Assembly (NCBI RefSeq): GCF_033406955.1
Contig: NZ_CP137734.1
Location: 310,001-374,000 of the forward strand
DNA from: Streptomyces violaceoruber
GTDB lineage: Bacteria; Actinomycetota; Actinomycetes; Streptomycetales; Streptomycetaceae
Direction: 5' to 3'
Length of the DNA stretch: 64,000 nt
Shown here one piece after another: positions 35,499 to 44,504 of the stretch. A program made the position numbers and the translations under genes. The notes under the pieces were generated by a model. The model saw only the letters and a program-made list of their open reading frames with translations, did not search any database and was not told where the DNA came from. Every line of letters begins with the position of its first letter. Positions within the stretch are counted from its first letter, which is position 1.

Positions 35499-36859
35499 GA
35501 TCCGGCCTCCTTCGGGTCGGTGCTCAGCAGGTCGAGCGTGAGGGCCGCGGTCCAGGAGAAGTGCCGGGTGCCGCAGGCCGCGCCGGTGGCGGGGTCGACG
35601 TACTCGGCGAACCCGGAGCGTCCCGCCTCGGTGAGGAAGCCGGTGCGCAGGCGCTCGGCGTCTGTCTGGAAGCCGTGGGTGCGCAGGCCCCGCTCGATCA
35701 GCCAGGCGGTGTTGAACCAGGCCGGTCCGCGCCAGTACCGGGTGGGGTCGAAGGCGTGGCCGGTCAGGTCGTAGCTCGGGACCAGGTGCGTGGCCGGGGC
35801 GCTGAAGCGCGGTCCGGTGAGCGTGGTGTGCAGGCGCCGGACGATGTGCTCGGGCAACCGCGGGACCAGGAGCGGGATCAGACCGCTGACGGTCCGCTCG
35901 TCGACCGGTGCGCCGGTGTGCAGGTCGCGCACGCGGAACAGGCCGGCCTGCTCGTCCCAGAGCCGGTCCACCAGCGCCCGGGTCAGCCCGGCGGCCCGCT
36001 CGGTGTGCCGCCGTGCGGGCAGGCCCAGTTCGTGTGCCATGGCGGCCAGGGCGAATTCGCTCACGATCAGCAGCGCGTTGAAGGCCGGGTCCTCGACCGC
36101 GAACCGGTGCCGTACGACGCGGTCGTCGTAGCCGGCCTCCCGGTACTCGGTGGCCAGCCGGACGTACCGGCCGTAGTCGAGGTCGGTGGGCCGGTCGGCG
36201 GGGTGGCCGTGGTCGAGGTCGGCGCGCCGGAAGGTGTCGGGCGGGCTGGGGTCGACCCGCTTCAGGGCCCGGTCCCAGCTGGGGCTGTTGTCCATGCCGG
36301 GTTCCCACGGGTGGACGACGGCCGCGAGGCCGCCCCCGCCGAGGTCGCGGCGGCCGAGCAGGTAGTCGTGCCAGGCGGCGAGCCTCGGCCGGACGCGGGC
36401 GAGGAAGCCGCGGCGCCGGGACTCGGCCGGGTCGGCCCGGTGGACCAGCCAGGCGGCCAGGGCGTGCACGGGCGGCTGGACGATGCCCGAGGTCTCGACG
36501 GACGAGGGGGCGCCTGCCGTCCGGCCCGCCGTGGAGGACCGCCAGAAGTCGGGGCTCGGGAAGTAGGCGTCGTGCGGCAGGGCGGGGTTGAAGACGATGT
36601 GGGGCACGCGTCCGTCGGCCCACTGCGCGGCCAGCAGGGACTCCAGTTCCCGCTGGGCGCGGCGCACCGAGAGGTGGCGCAGTCCGATGGCGACGAAGGC
36701 GGAGTCCCAGCTCCACTGGTGCGGGTAGAGGGTGCGGGAGGGGACGGTGGAGGCGCCGGTCCAGTTGTCGATGAGGACCCGCGCCGCACCGCGCCGCAGG
36801 GTCAGGTCCGCGGGCGCGGTGGGCGCGGGCCGGTCCAGGAGGTCCAGGGGGGAGTTCAC
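35495..36859 (-). CDS. (alpha/alpha)6-barrel glycoside hydrolase (MGH1/GH63-like)
   Basis: A 454-aa enzyme with trehalase/GH63-type motifs: LYPHQWSWDSAFVAIGLRHL, GRVPHIVFNP, HPWEPGMDNSPSWD and YWRGPAWFNTAWLI, the last two around typical acid/base carboxylates. No signal peptide. The GTG at 36859 overlaps the upstream gene's stop (GTGA) and GAGG lies eight bases before it. Having two barrel glycosidases in one operon suggests a branched or mixed-linkage oligosaccharide. Confidence 0.85.
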   Translation of the reverse strand: MNSPLDLLDRPAPTAPADLTLRRGAARVLIDNWTGASTVPSRTLYPHQWSWDSAFVAIGLRHLSVRRAQRELESLLAAQWADGRVPHIVFNPALPHDAYFPSPDFWRSSTAGRTAGAPSSVETSGIVQPPVHALAAWLVHRADPAESRRRGFLARVRPRLAAWHDYLLGRRDLGGGGLAAVVHPWEPGMDNSPSWDRALKRVDPSPPDTFRRADLDHGHPADRPTDLDYGRYVRLATEYREAGYDDRVVRHRFAVEDPAFNALLIVSEFALAAMAHELGLPARRHTERAAGLTRALVDRLWDEQAGLFRVRDLHTGAPVDERTVSGLIPLLVPRLPEHIVRRLHTTLTGPRFSAPATHLVPSYDLTGHAFDPTRYWRGPAWFNTAWLIERGLRTHGFQTDAERLRTGFLTEAGRSGFAEYVDPATGAACGTRHFSWTAALTLDLLSTDPKEAGS

Positions 36860-37656
36860 GCGCCCGACCTCTTGAGGAAGGCGGGGACGGAGCGCACGGC
36901 CTGGACGGGGTCGCCGGTCAGCCGGGATTCGAGGGCGAGGTGGCCGTCGTAGCCGACGGTGTGCAGGGCGCCGAGCCAGGCGGGCCAGTCGAGGTGGCCG
37001 GCGCCGGGCTGGAAGCGGTTGGAGTCGGAGACCTGGGCGTGGCCGATGACGTCGGCGTGGGCGACGACGGCGGCCGCGGGGTCGGTCTCCTCGATGTTCA
37101 TGTGGTAGCTGTCGATGCCGATCCGGACCGAGTCGAGGCCGACGGCGCGGATCAGGTCGGCGGCCTGGTCGAGCCGGTTGACCATGTGGTCCTCGTAGCG
37201 GTTGAGCGGCTCCAGGAAGAGCGTGACACCCTCCCGGCGGGCGTGCTCGCCGAGTTCGGTGAGCCCGGCGAGGAGCACCTCGCGGTCCTCCTCCTCGGTG
37301 CGCGGCGGCTCGAAGGGCGGCAGGCGCCGGGAGAACATGCCGTACGAGGCGGGGGTCTGGGCGCCCACGCCGCCGATCTCGGCGATCACGGTGAGCTGGG
37401 ACTTCATCTGGGCGACGGCGTCGCGGCGCAGGTCCTCGTCGAAGGCGCCGAGGAAGTGCAGCATGTCGACGCAGACGGTGGGCATGACGACGCCGTCCCT
37501 GCGCGCCTGCCGCAGTTCCTCTCGCCGGGAGGCGAAGTGGAAGTCGCCCTTGCCGCGCAGTTCGATCGCGTCGTAGCCGGCCTGCTGGGCGAAGTCCCAC
37601 TTGGCCTGCAGAGTCTCTCCGGGCAGGAGTTGTTCCTGGACGGCGGTCTTGAGCAT
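36856..37656 (-). CDS. Sugar phosphate isomerase/epimerase (AP endonuclease 2-type TIM barrel)
   Basis: A 266-aa xylose-isomerase-like TIM barrel. Metal ligands are visible: VTLFLEPLNRYEDHMVN (Glu), IGIDSYHMNIEE (Asp/His), GHAQVSDSNRFQPGAGHLDW (His/Asp) and HLALESRL (Glu). Such proteins epimerise or isomerise keto-sugars or inositols. Between a Zn-dehydrogenase and two glycosidases, it probably works on the freed sugar after oxidation. Confidence 0.88.
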   Translation of the reverse strand: MLKTAVQEQLLPGETLQAKWDFAQQAGYDAIELRGKGDFHFASRREELRQARRDGVVMPTVCVDMLHFLGAFDEDLRRDAVAQMKSQLTVIAEIGGVGAQTPASYGMFSRRLPPFEPPRTEEEDREVLLAGLTELGEHARREGVTLFLEPLNRYEDHMVNRLDQAADLIRAVGLDSVRIGIDSYHMNIEETDPAAAVVAHADVIGHAQVSDSNRFQPGAGHLDWPAWLGALHTVGYDGHLALESRLTGDPVQAVRSVPAFLKRSGA

Positions 37657-37682
37657 GGGGGTGCCTCTGCCTTTCGGGGCTC

Positions 37683-38837
37683 TCAGAATTCCAGGACGAC
37701 CTGCAGCGCCTCGGCGGGCCGCTCGTCCAGCAGGACGTAGGCGTCGGCCGCGTCGGCGACGGGGACGACGTGGCTCACCAGGGAGTCGACGTCCACCTGG
37801 CCCTCGGCGACCAGGCGCAGGAAGGTCTGCTGGAGGCGCTCGACACTCCAGCGGTTCGACAGCTGGGGCGGGACGCCGCCGATCTGGGAGCAGATCAGCT
37901 GGACCCGGTTGTGGTGGAACTCGTCGCCGAGGCGCAGGCCGATGCCGTCGCCCTGGTAGAAGCCGGAGGCCACCACCCGGCCCCCGGCCGCGACCGAGCG
38001 CAGTGCCTCGTGCAGGGCCGGATAGGCGCCGCTGATCTCGATGGCGAGGTCGGCGCCGAGGCCGCCGGTGGCCTCGCGGACGCGTTCGGCGACGGCGTCG
38101 GTGCGGGCGTTGAGGGTGTGCCGGGCGCCGTAGTGCTTCGCGGTCTCCAGGCGGCCGTCGAGGGCGTCGACGGCGGTGACGCGGGCGCCGCTGAGCCGGG
38201 CGAGCCGGGTGGTGAGCAGGCCGATGACGCCCTGCCCGAACACGGCGACGTCCTCGCCGAGGTGGATGTCACCGGCCAGGACCGCGTTGTACGCGATGGC
38301 GCCGACCCGGGCGAAGGCACCGGCCAGCGGTTCCAGACCGGCCGGCAGGGTGTGGCCGACCATGCGCTCGGCGGGGACGATGCCCTCGCTGCGGTGGCCC
38401 CAGATGCCCCACACCAGGTCGCCGGGGACCGGCAGGCCCGGGGTGCCGGCCAGCTCCGGGGAGACCTCGACGACCTCTCCGACCTCGGAGTAGCCCCAGC
38501 CGGCCACCGGGTACTCGATGCCGGGCGCGCCGTCGCGGAAGAGGCGTGCCCCGGGGTCCCAGGTCCGGGTCAGGTACGGGTTGGTGCCGCGGTAGGCGGT
38601 CAGCTCGGTGCCGGCCGAGATGCCCGAGTAGCGGGTGCGGACCCGCAGGTGGCCGGGTGGCAGCGCGGCCCTGGTGTGCTCGGCCACCTCCACCTGGCGG
38701 GGCCCGGTGAACTGGACGACGCGCTCCACGGACGACGCGGGCGGCACGGACGACACCGACGGTACGGGCGGCACGGGCGGCACGGGCGGCACGGACGGCA
38801 CGGACGGCACGGACGGCACGGGCGGCACGGATGACAC
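37683..38837 (-). CDS. Zinc-binding alcohol/polyol dehydrogenase (MDR family) with repeat N-terminus
   Basis: A 384-aa medium-chain dehydrogenase. GTG 38837 has GGAG six bases upstream, so the protein begins with a tract of about eleven V-P-P/V-P-S triplets encoded by a 9-bp repeat before the enzyme domain (residue 40 on). Domain motifs: SGISAGTELTAYRGTN, VAGWGYSEVGEVVEV, VFGQGVIGLLTTRLARLSG (NAD(P) site) and LAIEISGAYPAL. The usual catalytic-zinc Cys is not obvious in the N-domain, as in several related sugar dehydrogenases. First gene of the operon. Confidence 0.85.
   Translation of the reverse strand: MSSVPPVPSVPSVPSVPPVPPVPPVPSVSSVPPASSVERVVQFTGPRQVEVAEHTRAALPPGHLRVRTRYSGISAGTELTAYRGTNPYLTRTWDPGARLFRDGAPGIEYPVAGWGYSEVGEVVEVSPELAGTPGLPVPGDLVWGIWGHRSEGIVPAERMVGHTLPAGLEPLAGAFARVGAIAYNAVLAGDIHLGEDVAVFGQGVIGLLTTRLARLSGARVTAVDALDGRLETAKHYGARHTLNARTDAVAERVREATGGLGADLAIEISGAYPALHEALRSVAAGGRVVASGFYQGDGIGLRLGDEFHHNRVQLICSQIGGVPPQLSNRWSVERLQQTFLRLVAEGQVDVDSLVSHVVPVADAADAYVLLDERPAEALQVVLEF
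38730..38837. repeat. 9-bp coding minisatellite at the dehydrogenase N-terminus
   Basis: About eleven near-identical 9-mers (GGCACGGGC / GGCACGGAC on the + strand) encode the V-P-P/V-P-S tract. A unit of nine keeps the frame when copies are lost or gained. Confidence 0.85.
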
Positions 38838-38865
38838 GGACGGCTCCGGAAGGGTTGCTGATGCT

Positions 38866-38906
38866 GTTGCGTCGACAATATCCGCAACTTACGTCTTGTC
38901 AACAAG
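38866..38906. promoter_or_regulatory. Divergent control region with two inverted repeats
   Basis: GTTGCG-N11-CGCAAC (38866-38888) and CTTGT-CA-ACAAG (38895-38906) lie in the 125-bp AT-richer region between the divergent dehydrogenase and binding-protein operons. Candidate operators for the ROK regulator encoded at 42328. Confidence 0.5.
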
Positions 38907-38962
38907 CAAAAGTGATGCTGTGATGCGTGGCGAGCAGACGTAAGCCGGAACGAGGACACTCA

Positions 38963-40366
38963 ATGCGCATCAGGACCCTGCGGTCGAGGACGATCGCGGT
39001 CGGCGTCACGGCAGCCCTGGGAATCGGGCTGCTCTCGGGCTGCGCGAGCAGCACCGGGCCCGGCAGGCCGGACCGTGAGATCACGGTCTGGTCGCAGGAG
39101 AACCTGCCCGACCGCGTCGCCGCGACGCAGAAGGTCATCGACGGGTTCGAGAAGAAGACCGGCGTCAAGGTGAAACTCGTCGGGGTCGACGAGAAGCAGA
39201 TGCCGCAGCTCATCATGTCGGCGGCGGCCTCGGGCACCCTGCCCGACGTCATCGGCGCCGCCCCCATGGGCCAGGTCTGGCAGATGTACAGCAACGGCCT
39301 GCTGAACACCGACATCCCGAAGCGGATCGTCGACGGGCTGGGGCGCGACACCTTCAACGCCAACGCGCTGGAGCTGACCTCCGACGGCGGCACCAGCCTG
39401 GGCGTGCCCTCCGACGCCTGGCTCCAGCTGCTGGTCTACCGCAAGGACCAGTTCGGCCAAAAGAGCCTGCCCGCTCCCACCACGTACGCGAAGGCGCTGG
39501 CCGCCGCCAAGGCGCTCACCACCGAGGGCCACGACGGCATCTCGGCGGCCACCGACCCCAGCGACGCCTTCACCTCCCAGAGCTTCGAGAGCCTCGCCCT
39601 GGCCAACGACTGCCAACTGGTCGACGACCGGCACGAGGTCGCCCTCGACTCCCCGCGCTGCCAGGAGGCCTTCCGCACCTACGACCGGCTGGCCCGCACC
39701 TACGGCGCCCCGGGCACCCAGACCGTGGACTCCACCCGCGCCACCTACTTCGCGGGCCGGTCCTCCATGGTCATCTGGTCCTCGTTCCTGCTCGACGAAC
39801 TCGCCGGACTGCGCAAGGACGCCCTGCCCAGCTGCCCCCAGTGCGCGAAGGACCCGCGGTACCTGTCGGACCACAGCGGCATCGTCACCGCCATGCAGGG
39901 CCCCGACGCCGACGAGGCGGCCCAGTTCGGCGAGATCACGTCGTGGGTCACCACCAAGACGGCCGAGACGGCGGCGTCCCGCGAGTTCATCGAGTACATG
40001 ATGGGCACCGGCTACGAGTCCTGGTTCGGCATGGCACCCGAGGGCAAGATCCCGGTGCGCAAGGGCACGGCCGCCGAGCCCGAGCGCTACCTGGACGCCT
40101 GGCGGCACAGCGACATCGGCGTGGACACCCGCAAGCCGCTGGACGAGGTCTTCCCCACGTCCCTGCTGGACCAGCTCGCCGACGGGGTCAGCAACATGCG
40201 CCGCTGGGGCATCACCCAGGGCGAGGGAGCACTCGTCGGCGCCACCAACGGCGAACTGCCCGTCCCCAAGGCCATCGGCGCCATGACCAGCGGTCAGAGC
40301 TCACCGTCCGAGGCGGCGCGCGACGCCGACGAAGAGGTCGCCGCACTCAGGAAGTCCCTTCAGTAG
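38963..40366 (+). CDS. Sugar ABC transporter solute-binding lipoprotein
   Basis: A 467-aa lipoprotein: a basic start MRIRTLRSR, a hydrophobic core and the lipobox LLSGC with Cys27. The mature part has the family-1 binding-protein layout (EITVWSQENLPDRVAATQKV; VPSDAWLQLLVYRKDQFG; MGTGYESWFGMAPEGKIPVR). GAGGA lies six bases before the ATG. First of five co-directional genes with two permeases, ROK and Gfo/Idh/MocA. Confidence 0.93.
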   Translation: MRIRTLRSRTIAVGVTAALGIGLLSGCASSTGPGRPDREITVWSQENLPDRVAATQKVIDGFEKKTGVKVKLVGVDEKQMPQLIMSAAASGTLPDVIGAAPMGQVWQMYSNGLLNTDIPKRIVDGLGRDTFNANALELTSDGGTSLGVPSDAWLQLLVYRKDQFGQKSLPAPTTYAKALAAAKALTTEGHDGISAATDPSDAFTSQSFESLALANDCQLVDDRHEVALDSPRCQEAFRTYDRLARTYGAPGTQTVDSTRATYFAGRSSMVIWSSFLLDELAGLRKDALPSCPQCAKDPRYLSDHSGIVTAMQGPDADEAAQFGEITSWVTTKTAETAASREFIEYMMGTGYESWFGMAPEGKIPVRKGTAAEPERYLDAWRHSDIGVDTRKPLDEVFPTSLLDQLADGVSNMRRWGITQGEGALVGATNGELPVPKAIGAMTSGQSSPSEAARDADEEVAALRKSLQ

Positions 40367-40399
40367 CCGCCCGCCGCCTGCACATCACGAAGGTCTCTC

Positions 40400-41431
40400 A
40401 TGCCCACAGCCCCCGCCGGCGCGCCGCAGCGCCGGGACACCAGCCGCCGGTCCACGGACCCGTCCGGGGACCGGTCCCCCGCCCCGGGCCGCCGCCCGCT
40501 CACCGCGAGCCGGCGCGCCAACCGCGCGGGACTCGCGTTCGTCTCCCCCACCTTCCTCGTCGTCCTCGTGGTGGTCGTGCTGCCCATCGCGTGGACCGTG
40601 CTGCTGGCCTTCCAGAAGGCCAGGCTCGTCGACATCCAGGGCATGGGCCTGTTCGGCAACTGGTCCCTGGACAACTTCTCGCAGGTCTTCGACTCGGCCG
40701 GCTTCTGGTCCAGCCTCGGCACCACCCTGCTGTACACGGCGGGCGCCACGCTCGGCTCCGTCGTCCTCGGCCTGGTCGCCGCGCTCGCCCTGCGCAAGCC
40801 GTTCAGGGGGCGCGGGCTGCTGCGCGCGGCGATGCTGCTGCCGTACGTGGCGCCGGTCGTCGCCGTGGCCTTCGTCTGGGAGGTCGCGCTCAGCCCGCAG
40901 TACGGCGTCGTCAACGACTGGGGCCGGCGGCTGTTCGGCTGGGACGACCCGATCGCCTTCCTGTCGACCCGTCAGTACGAGGTCGATCTGCTCGGACTGC
41001 ACTTCGACATCCCGCTGGCGCTGCTGACGGTCATCGTCTTCGAGTGCTGGCGGTACTTCCCCTTCGCCTTCCTGTTCATCCTGGCGCGGTTGCAGGCGGT
41101 GCCCGACACGCTGGAGGAGGCCGCGCTGGTCGACGGCGCCACGCCGACCCAGCGGTTCCGGCACGTGCTGCTGCCGCAGCTGATGCCGGTGATCGCGCTG
41201 CTGTGCGTGCTGCGCTTCATCATGACGTTCAACAAGTTCGACGACGTCTACCTGCTCACCGGCGGCGGCGCCGGGACCGACGTGGCCGCCGTGCGCGTCT
41301 ACGACTTCCTCACCGCCCGCTACGACGTGGGAGCGGCGGCCGCGCAGGCGCTCGTCCTGGCCCTCTCGCTGATGATCCTGCTGGGCTTCTACTTCAAGTT
41401 CTTCGGCAACAAGGTCCAGGAGGAAGCGTGA
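40400..41431 (+). CDS. Carbohydrate ABC transporter permease (MalF type)
   Basis: 343 aa with a Pro/Arg-rich cytoplasmic N-terminus of about 40 residues and six membrane helices. The EAA loop is LEEAALVDGATPTQRFRHVL. It begins 33 bp after the binding-protein gene. No dedicated ATPase gene is present. Confidence 0.93.
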   Translation: MPTAPAGAPQRRDTSRRSTDPSGDRSPAPGRRPLTASRRANRAGLAFVSPTFLVVLVVVVLPIAWTVLLAFQKARLVDIQGMGLFGNWSLDNFSQVFDSAGFWSSLGTTLLYTAGATLGSVVLGLVAALALRKPFRGRGLLRAAMLLPYVAPVVAVAFVWEVALSPQYGVVNDWGRRLFGWDDPIAFLSTRQYEVDLLGLHFDIPLALLTVIVFECWRYFPFAFLFILARLQAVPDTLEEAALVDGATPTQRFRHVLLPQLMPVIALLCVLRFIMTFNKFDDVYLLTGGGAGTDVAAVRVYDFLTARYDVGAAAAQALVLALSLMILLGFYFKFFGNKVQEEA

Positions 41432-42312
41432 GTGGCAAGACGGCCCTGAGCCGGGCCCGGTTCGAGGAGAGGTTCTTCGGCGTCGCGCGCTGGATCGTCA
41501 TCGCGTTCCTCGCCGTGATCACCCTCCTGCCGTTCTACTACATGGTGCTGCTGTCGCTGAAGCCCATCGACGCGCTGCTGCTCGACCCCGGCTCGCTGTG
41601 GATCTCGGCCAAGGACTTCACCCTCTCCACCTACCGGGACGTGCTGCGTTCCACCGACGACGGCGGCCAGGGCTTCCTGAGGTTCCTGCTCAACTCCGCG
41701 CTGGTCTCCCTCGGCACGGTGGTGTTGACCCTGGTGGCCGCCGTGCCCGGCGCCTATGCGGTGAGCCGGCTGAAGTTCTTCGGCCACCGCCAGGTCAGCG
41801 CCCTCTTCCTGGCCGTCTACCTGTTCCCGGCGACGCTGCTGGCCGTGCCGCTCTTCGTGATCTTCGCGAAGATCGGCCTCTCCTCCAGCCTGGTCGGTCT
41901 CGCCATCGTGTACGTCGCGCAGACCGTGCCGGTGTCGATCTACATGCTGAAGAACTACCTCGTCACCATCCCCGCCTCCATCGAGGAGGCGGCGGCGCTC
42001 GACGGCTGCTCCCGGCTCCAGACAGTGCGCAAGGTGATCCTGCCGCTGGCCCTGCCCTCCCTCATGGCGACGGGTCTGTACGTCTTCATGATCGCCTGGA
42101 ACGAGTTCCTCTTCGCGCTGCTGTTCCTGGCCGCCGACCCGGGCCAGTGGACCGTGTCCCTGGGCCTGGCCCAGCTGTCCAACGGCATCGAGGTGCCCAA
42201 GACCGTCCTCATGGCCGGTTCCGTGGTGCTCACGATCCCCGTGGTACTTCTGTTCTTCGCCGCCGAACGCCTGCTCACCGAGGGGCTGACCAGCGGCGCC
42301 GACAAGAGTTGA
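41428..42312 (+). CDS. Carbohydrate ABC transporter permease (MalG type)
   Basis: 294 aa with six membrane helices; the EAA loop is IEEAAALDGCSRLQTVRKVI. GTG 41428 overlaps the previous stop by four bases (GTGA), with AGGAAG just upstream, so translation is probably coupled. Confidence 0.93.
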   Translation: MSGKTALSRARFEERFFGVARWIVIAFLAVITLLPFYYMVLLSLKPIDALLLDPGSLWISAKDFTLSTYRDVLRSTDDGGQGFLRFLLNSALVSLGTVVLTLVAAVPGAYAVSRLKFFGHRQVSALFLAVYLFPATLLAVPLFVIFAKIGLSSSLVGLAIVYVAQTVPVSIYMLKNYLVTIPASIEEAAALDGCSRLQTVRKVILPLALPSLMATGLYVFMIAWNEFLFALLFLAADPGQWTVSLGLAQLSNGIEVPKTVLMAGSVVLTIPVVLLFFAAERLLTEGLTSGADKS

Positions 42313-42327
42313 GCCGTGGGGGACACC

Positions 42328-43533
42328 ATGATGACGTCAAGTCAGGCCAGCGCCGGCGAACTGCTGCACCTGATCCGCAGCGGCCGCGCCAACACGCGGG
42401 CCGACCTCCAGCAGGCCACCGGCCTGTCCCGCTCCACCGTCGGACAGCGCCTCGACCTGCTCAACCGTGCCGGGTGGCTGCGCCACAGCACCGGCACCTC
42501 CACCGGCGGACGCCCCTCGCACCGGATCGCCTTCGACCCCGGCCACGCCTCGGTCATCGCCTTCGACCTGGAGACCCGGCACGCCCGCGCCGCGGTGCTC
42601 GACCTGGCCGGCACCATCCTGGCCGAGCACACCGGTCCGATGGACGTCGGCGCGGGCCCCGACCGCGTCCTGGAAGGGCTGGCCGACTGGTTCCCCGACC
42701 TGATCGCCGCGGCCGGCGTCCCGGCGTCCCACGTGGCGGGCATCGGCCTGTCCGTGCCCGGTCCGGTCGACTGGGAGTCCGGGCAGGTGATCGAGCCGCC
42801 CATCATGCCCGGCTGGGACCGCTACCCCATCCGGGAGCGGCTCCAGGAGGCGTACGCGTCCCGCCTGGGCCTGGACCCGGCGGCCGCCGAGGCCGTACCG
42901 GTCCTCGTGGACAACGACGCCAACCTCATGGCCCTGGCCGAACACCAGGCCAACCACCGCGACTGCGCCTCCTTCGTGCTCCTGAAGGTGTCCACCGGCA
43001 TCGGCGCCGGGGTCGTCATCGGGGACCGCCTCTACCGCGGCATCGACGGCGGGGCGGGCGACATCGGGCACATCCGCCTGCACGACCGGTCCGACGCGCT
43101 GTGCATGTGCGGCTCCCACGGCTGTCTCGCGGCCGTGGCGAGCGGCCGGGCGATCGCCGGGGAACTGGCCGCCCTCGGCCACGACACCGCCTCCGGACGC
43201 GATGTCAGGCGGCTGCTCAACGAGGGGCACCCGGACGCGGTCCGGCTGGCCCGCGAGGCGGGACGGCGGGTGGGCGAGGTCCTGGTGACCGTCGTGACCC
43301 TGCTCAATCCCGGGGTCCTCATGATCGCCGGAGAGCTGGCCGGGGTGCCCTTCCTCACCGGAGTGCGGGAGTTGGTCTACCAGCGGGCGATGCCCCGCGC
43401 GACCGCCAACCTCCAGGTCGTCACCTCGCGGCTCGGCGACCACGCGGGCCTCGTCGGGGCCGCCGCCATGGTCGTGGAGCACCTCTACTCCCCCGCCGGC
43501 GCCGACGCCCGGCTGGAACGCCTCGCCTCATGA
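42328..43533 (+). CDS. ROK-family transcriptional regulator
   Basis: A protein of about 401 aa: an N-terminal winged helix (TRADLQQATGLSRSTVGQRLD) fused to a ROK sugar-kinase-like domain (STGIGAGVVIGDRLYRGIDG; the zinc motif reads CMCGSHGCLAAV, close to CxCGxxGCLE). The start is uncertain: ATG 42328, ATG 42331 or GTG 42316; GGGGGA favours an ATG. Being in the transport operon it likely senses the imported sugar and controls the divergent promoters at 38838-38962. Confidence 0.9.
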   Translation: MMTSSQASAGELLHLIRSGRANTRADLQQATGLSRSTVGQRLDLLNRAGWLRHSTGTSTGGRPSHRIAFDPGHASVIAFDLETRHARAAVLDLAGTILAEHTGPMDVGAGPDRVLEGLADWFPDLIAAAGVPASHVAGIGLSVPGPVDWESGQVIEPPIMPGWDRYPIRERLQEAYASRLGLDPAAAEAVPVLVDNDANLMALAEHQANHRDCASFVLLKVSTGIGAGVVIGDRLYRGIDGGAGDIGHIRLHDRSDALCMCGSHGCLAAVASGRAIAGELAALGHDTASGRDVRRLLNEGHPDAVRLAREAGRRVGEVLVTVVTLLNPGVLMIAGELAGVPFLTGVRELVYQRAMPRATANLQVVTSRLGDHAGLVGAAAMVVEHLYSPAGADARLERLAS

Positions 43534-43552
43534 CCGCCTCGCCTCATGACCG
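43521..43552 (+). repeat. 16-bp tandem duplication across the ROK/Gfo-Idh-MocA junction
   Basis: CCTCGCCTCATGACCG occurs twice back to back (43521-43536, 43537-43552). The first copy contains the ROK stop overlapping an ATG (ATGA); the second carries an out-of-frame ATG that ends early. The unit is not a multiple of three, so it affects which start is used downstream. Confidence 0.85.
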
Positions 43553-43604
43553 CCTCCCGCCGTTCCCGGCCGATCGCCGGGAGACCTTCGCAGACAGGAA
43601 CGCC

Positions 43605-44498
43605 GTGACCGCTGACCCCGCACCCTGGACCGACCGGCCCGTCGAGGTCGGGCTCGTGGGTGCCGGCCCGTGGGCCCGCGCCATGCACGCCCGGGTGCTC
43701 GCCGCCGGGCCGGAGACCCGGCTCGCCGCGGTGTGGGCCCGCCGTACCGAGGCCGCCCGCGAGACCGCCGCACCCTACGGCGCTCATGTCGCCGCCGACT
43801 TCGAGGAGTTGCTGGACCACTGCGAGGCCGTGGCGTTCGCCGTGCCGCCCGCCGTCCAGGCCGAGCTGGCGCCGCTGGCGGCGAAGCGGGGCAAGGACCT
43901 GCTGCTGGAGAAGCCGCTCGGCCCCGATCTGGCCGCGGCCCGCCGGGTGGCCGACGCGGTCGCCGAGCACGGGGTCGTCTCCCAGCTCGTCCTGACCAAG
44001 CGCTACCACCCGGCCACCCGGGCCTTCCTCGAAGCCGCCCGCTCCTTCGAGGCGGTCGGGGCGCGCTCCTGCTACCTTCACGGCGCCTTCCTGGGAGGGG
44101 AGTTCGCCACCGGCTGGCGTCTGGAGCACGGCGCCCTGCTCGACCTCGGCCCCCATCTGCTCGACCTGCTGGACGCCGCGGTCGGCCCGGTCGCCGCCGT
44201 CCGCGCCACGGGCGACCCGCGCCGCTGGGTGGAGCTGACCTGCGAGCACGAGAACGGTGCCGTGAGCCAGGCCTCGCTGTCCGGTTCCGTGGCCGTCCCC
44301 CGCGCACTGACCCGCGTCGAACTCTTCGGCGCCGGCCGGCCCCTGGTCTACGACACGGCCGGACTCGACCACGAGGAGTGCTGGCCCGTCCTGCGCCGCG
44401 ACTTCGCCACGGCCGTCCGCACCCGTACGCCGACGCAGGTCGACGCCGGACGCGGCCTGTACCTGCAGAGCCTCCTCGACCGGGTCGTGCACGGCTAG
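43605..44498 (+). CDS. Gfo/Idh/MocA-family oxidoreductase
   Basis: About 297 aa. An N-terminal Rossmann fold (VEVGLVGAGPWARAMHARVL) is followed by the family motif LLLEKPLGPDLA (EKP) and a C-terminal sheet domain with HGALLDLGPHLLDLLD (GxxxDxGxH-like). These enzymes oxidise or epimerise sugars and inositols with NAD(P). The start is probably GTG 43605 (AGGA five bases upstream); ATG 43530, overlapping the ROK stop, would add 25 residues. It likely acts on the sugar imported by this operon. Confidence 0.85.
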   Translation: MTADPAPWTDRPVEVGLVGAGPWARAMHARVLAAGPETRLAAVWARRTEAARETAAPYGAHVAADFEELLDHCEAVAFAVPPAVQAELAPLAAKRGKDLLLEKPLGPDLAAARRVADAVAEHGVVSQLVLTKRYHPATRAFLEAARSFEAVGARSCYLHGAFLGGEFATGWRLEHGALLDLGPHLLDLLDAAVGPVAAVRATGDPRRWVELTCEHENGAVSQASLSGSVAVPRALTRVELFGAGRPLVYDTAGLDHEECWPVLRRDFATAVRTRTPTQVDAGRGLYLQSLLDRVVHG

Positions 44499-44504
44499 GA
44501 GGGG

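Noticed and set aside
35495..37600. A 1051-aa or 701-aa fusion of the glycosidases with upstream frames
   Set aside because: The extra N-terminal parts are shadows of the adjacent genes in another frame; proper starts with overlaps exist at 35498 and 36859.
38730..38837. CRISPR array
   Set aside because: The 9-bp units have no spacers and encode a V-P-x repeat in a good gene frame.
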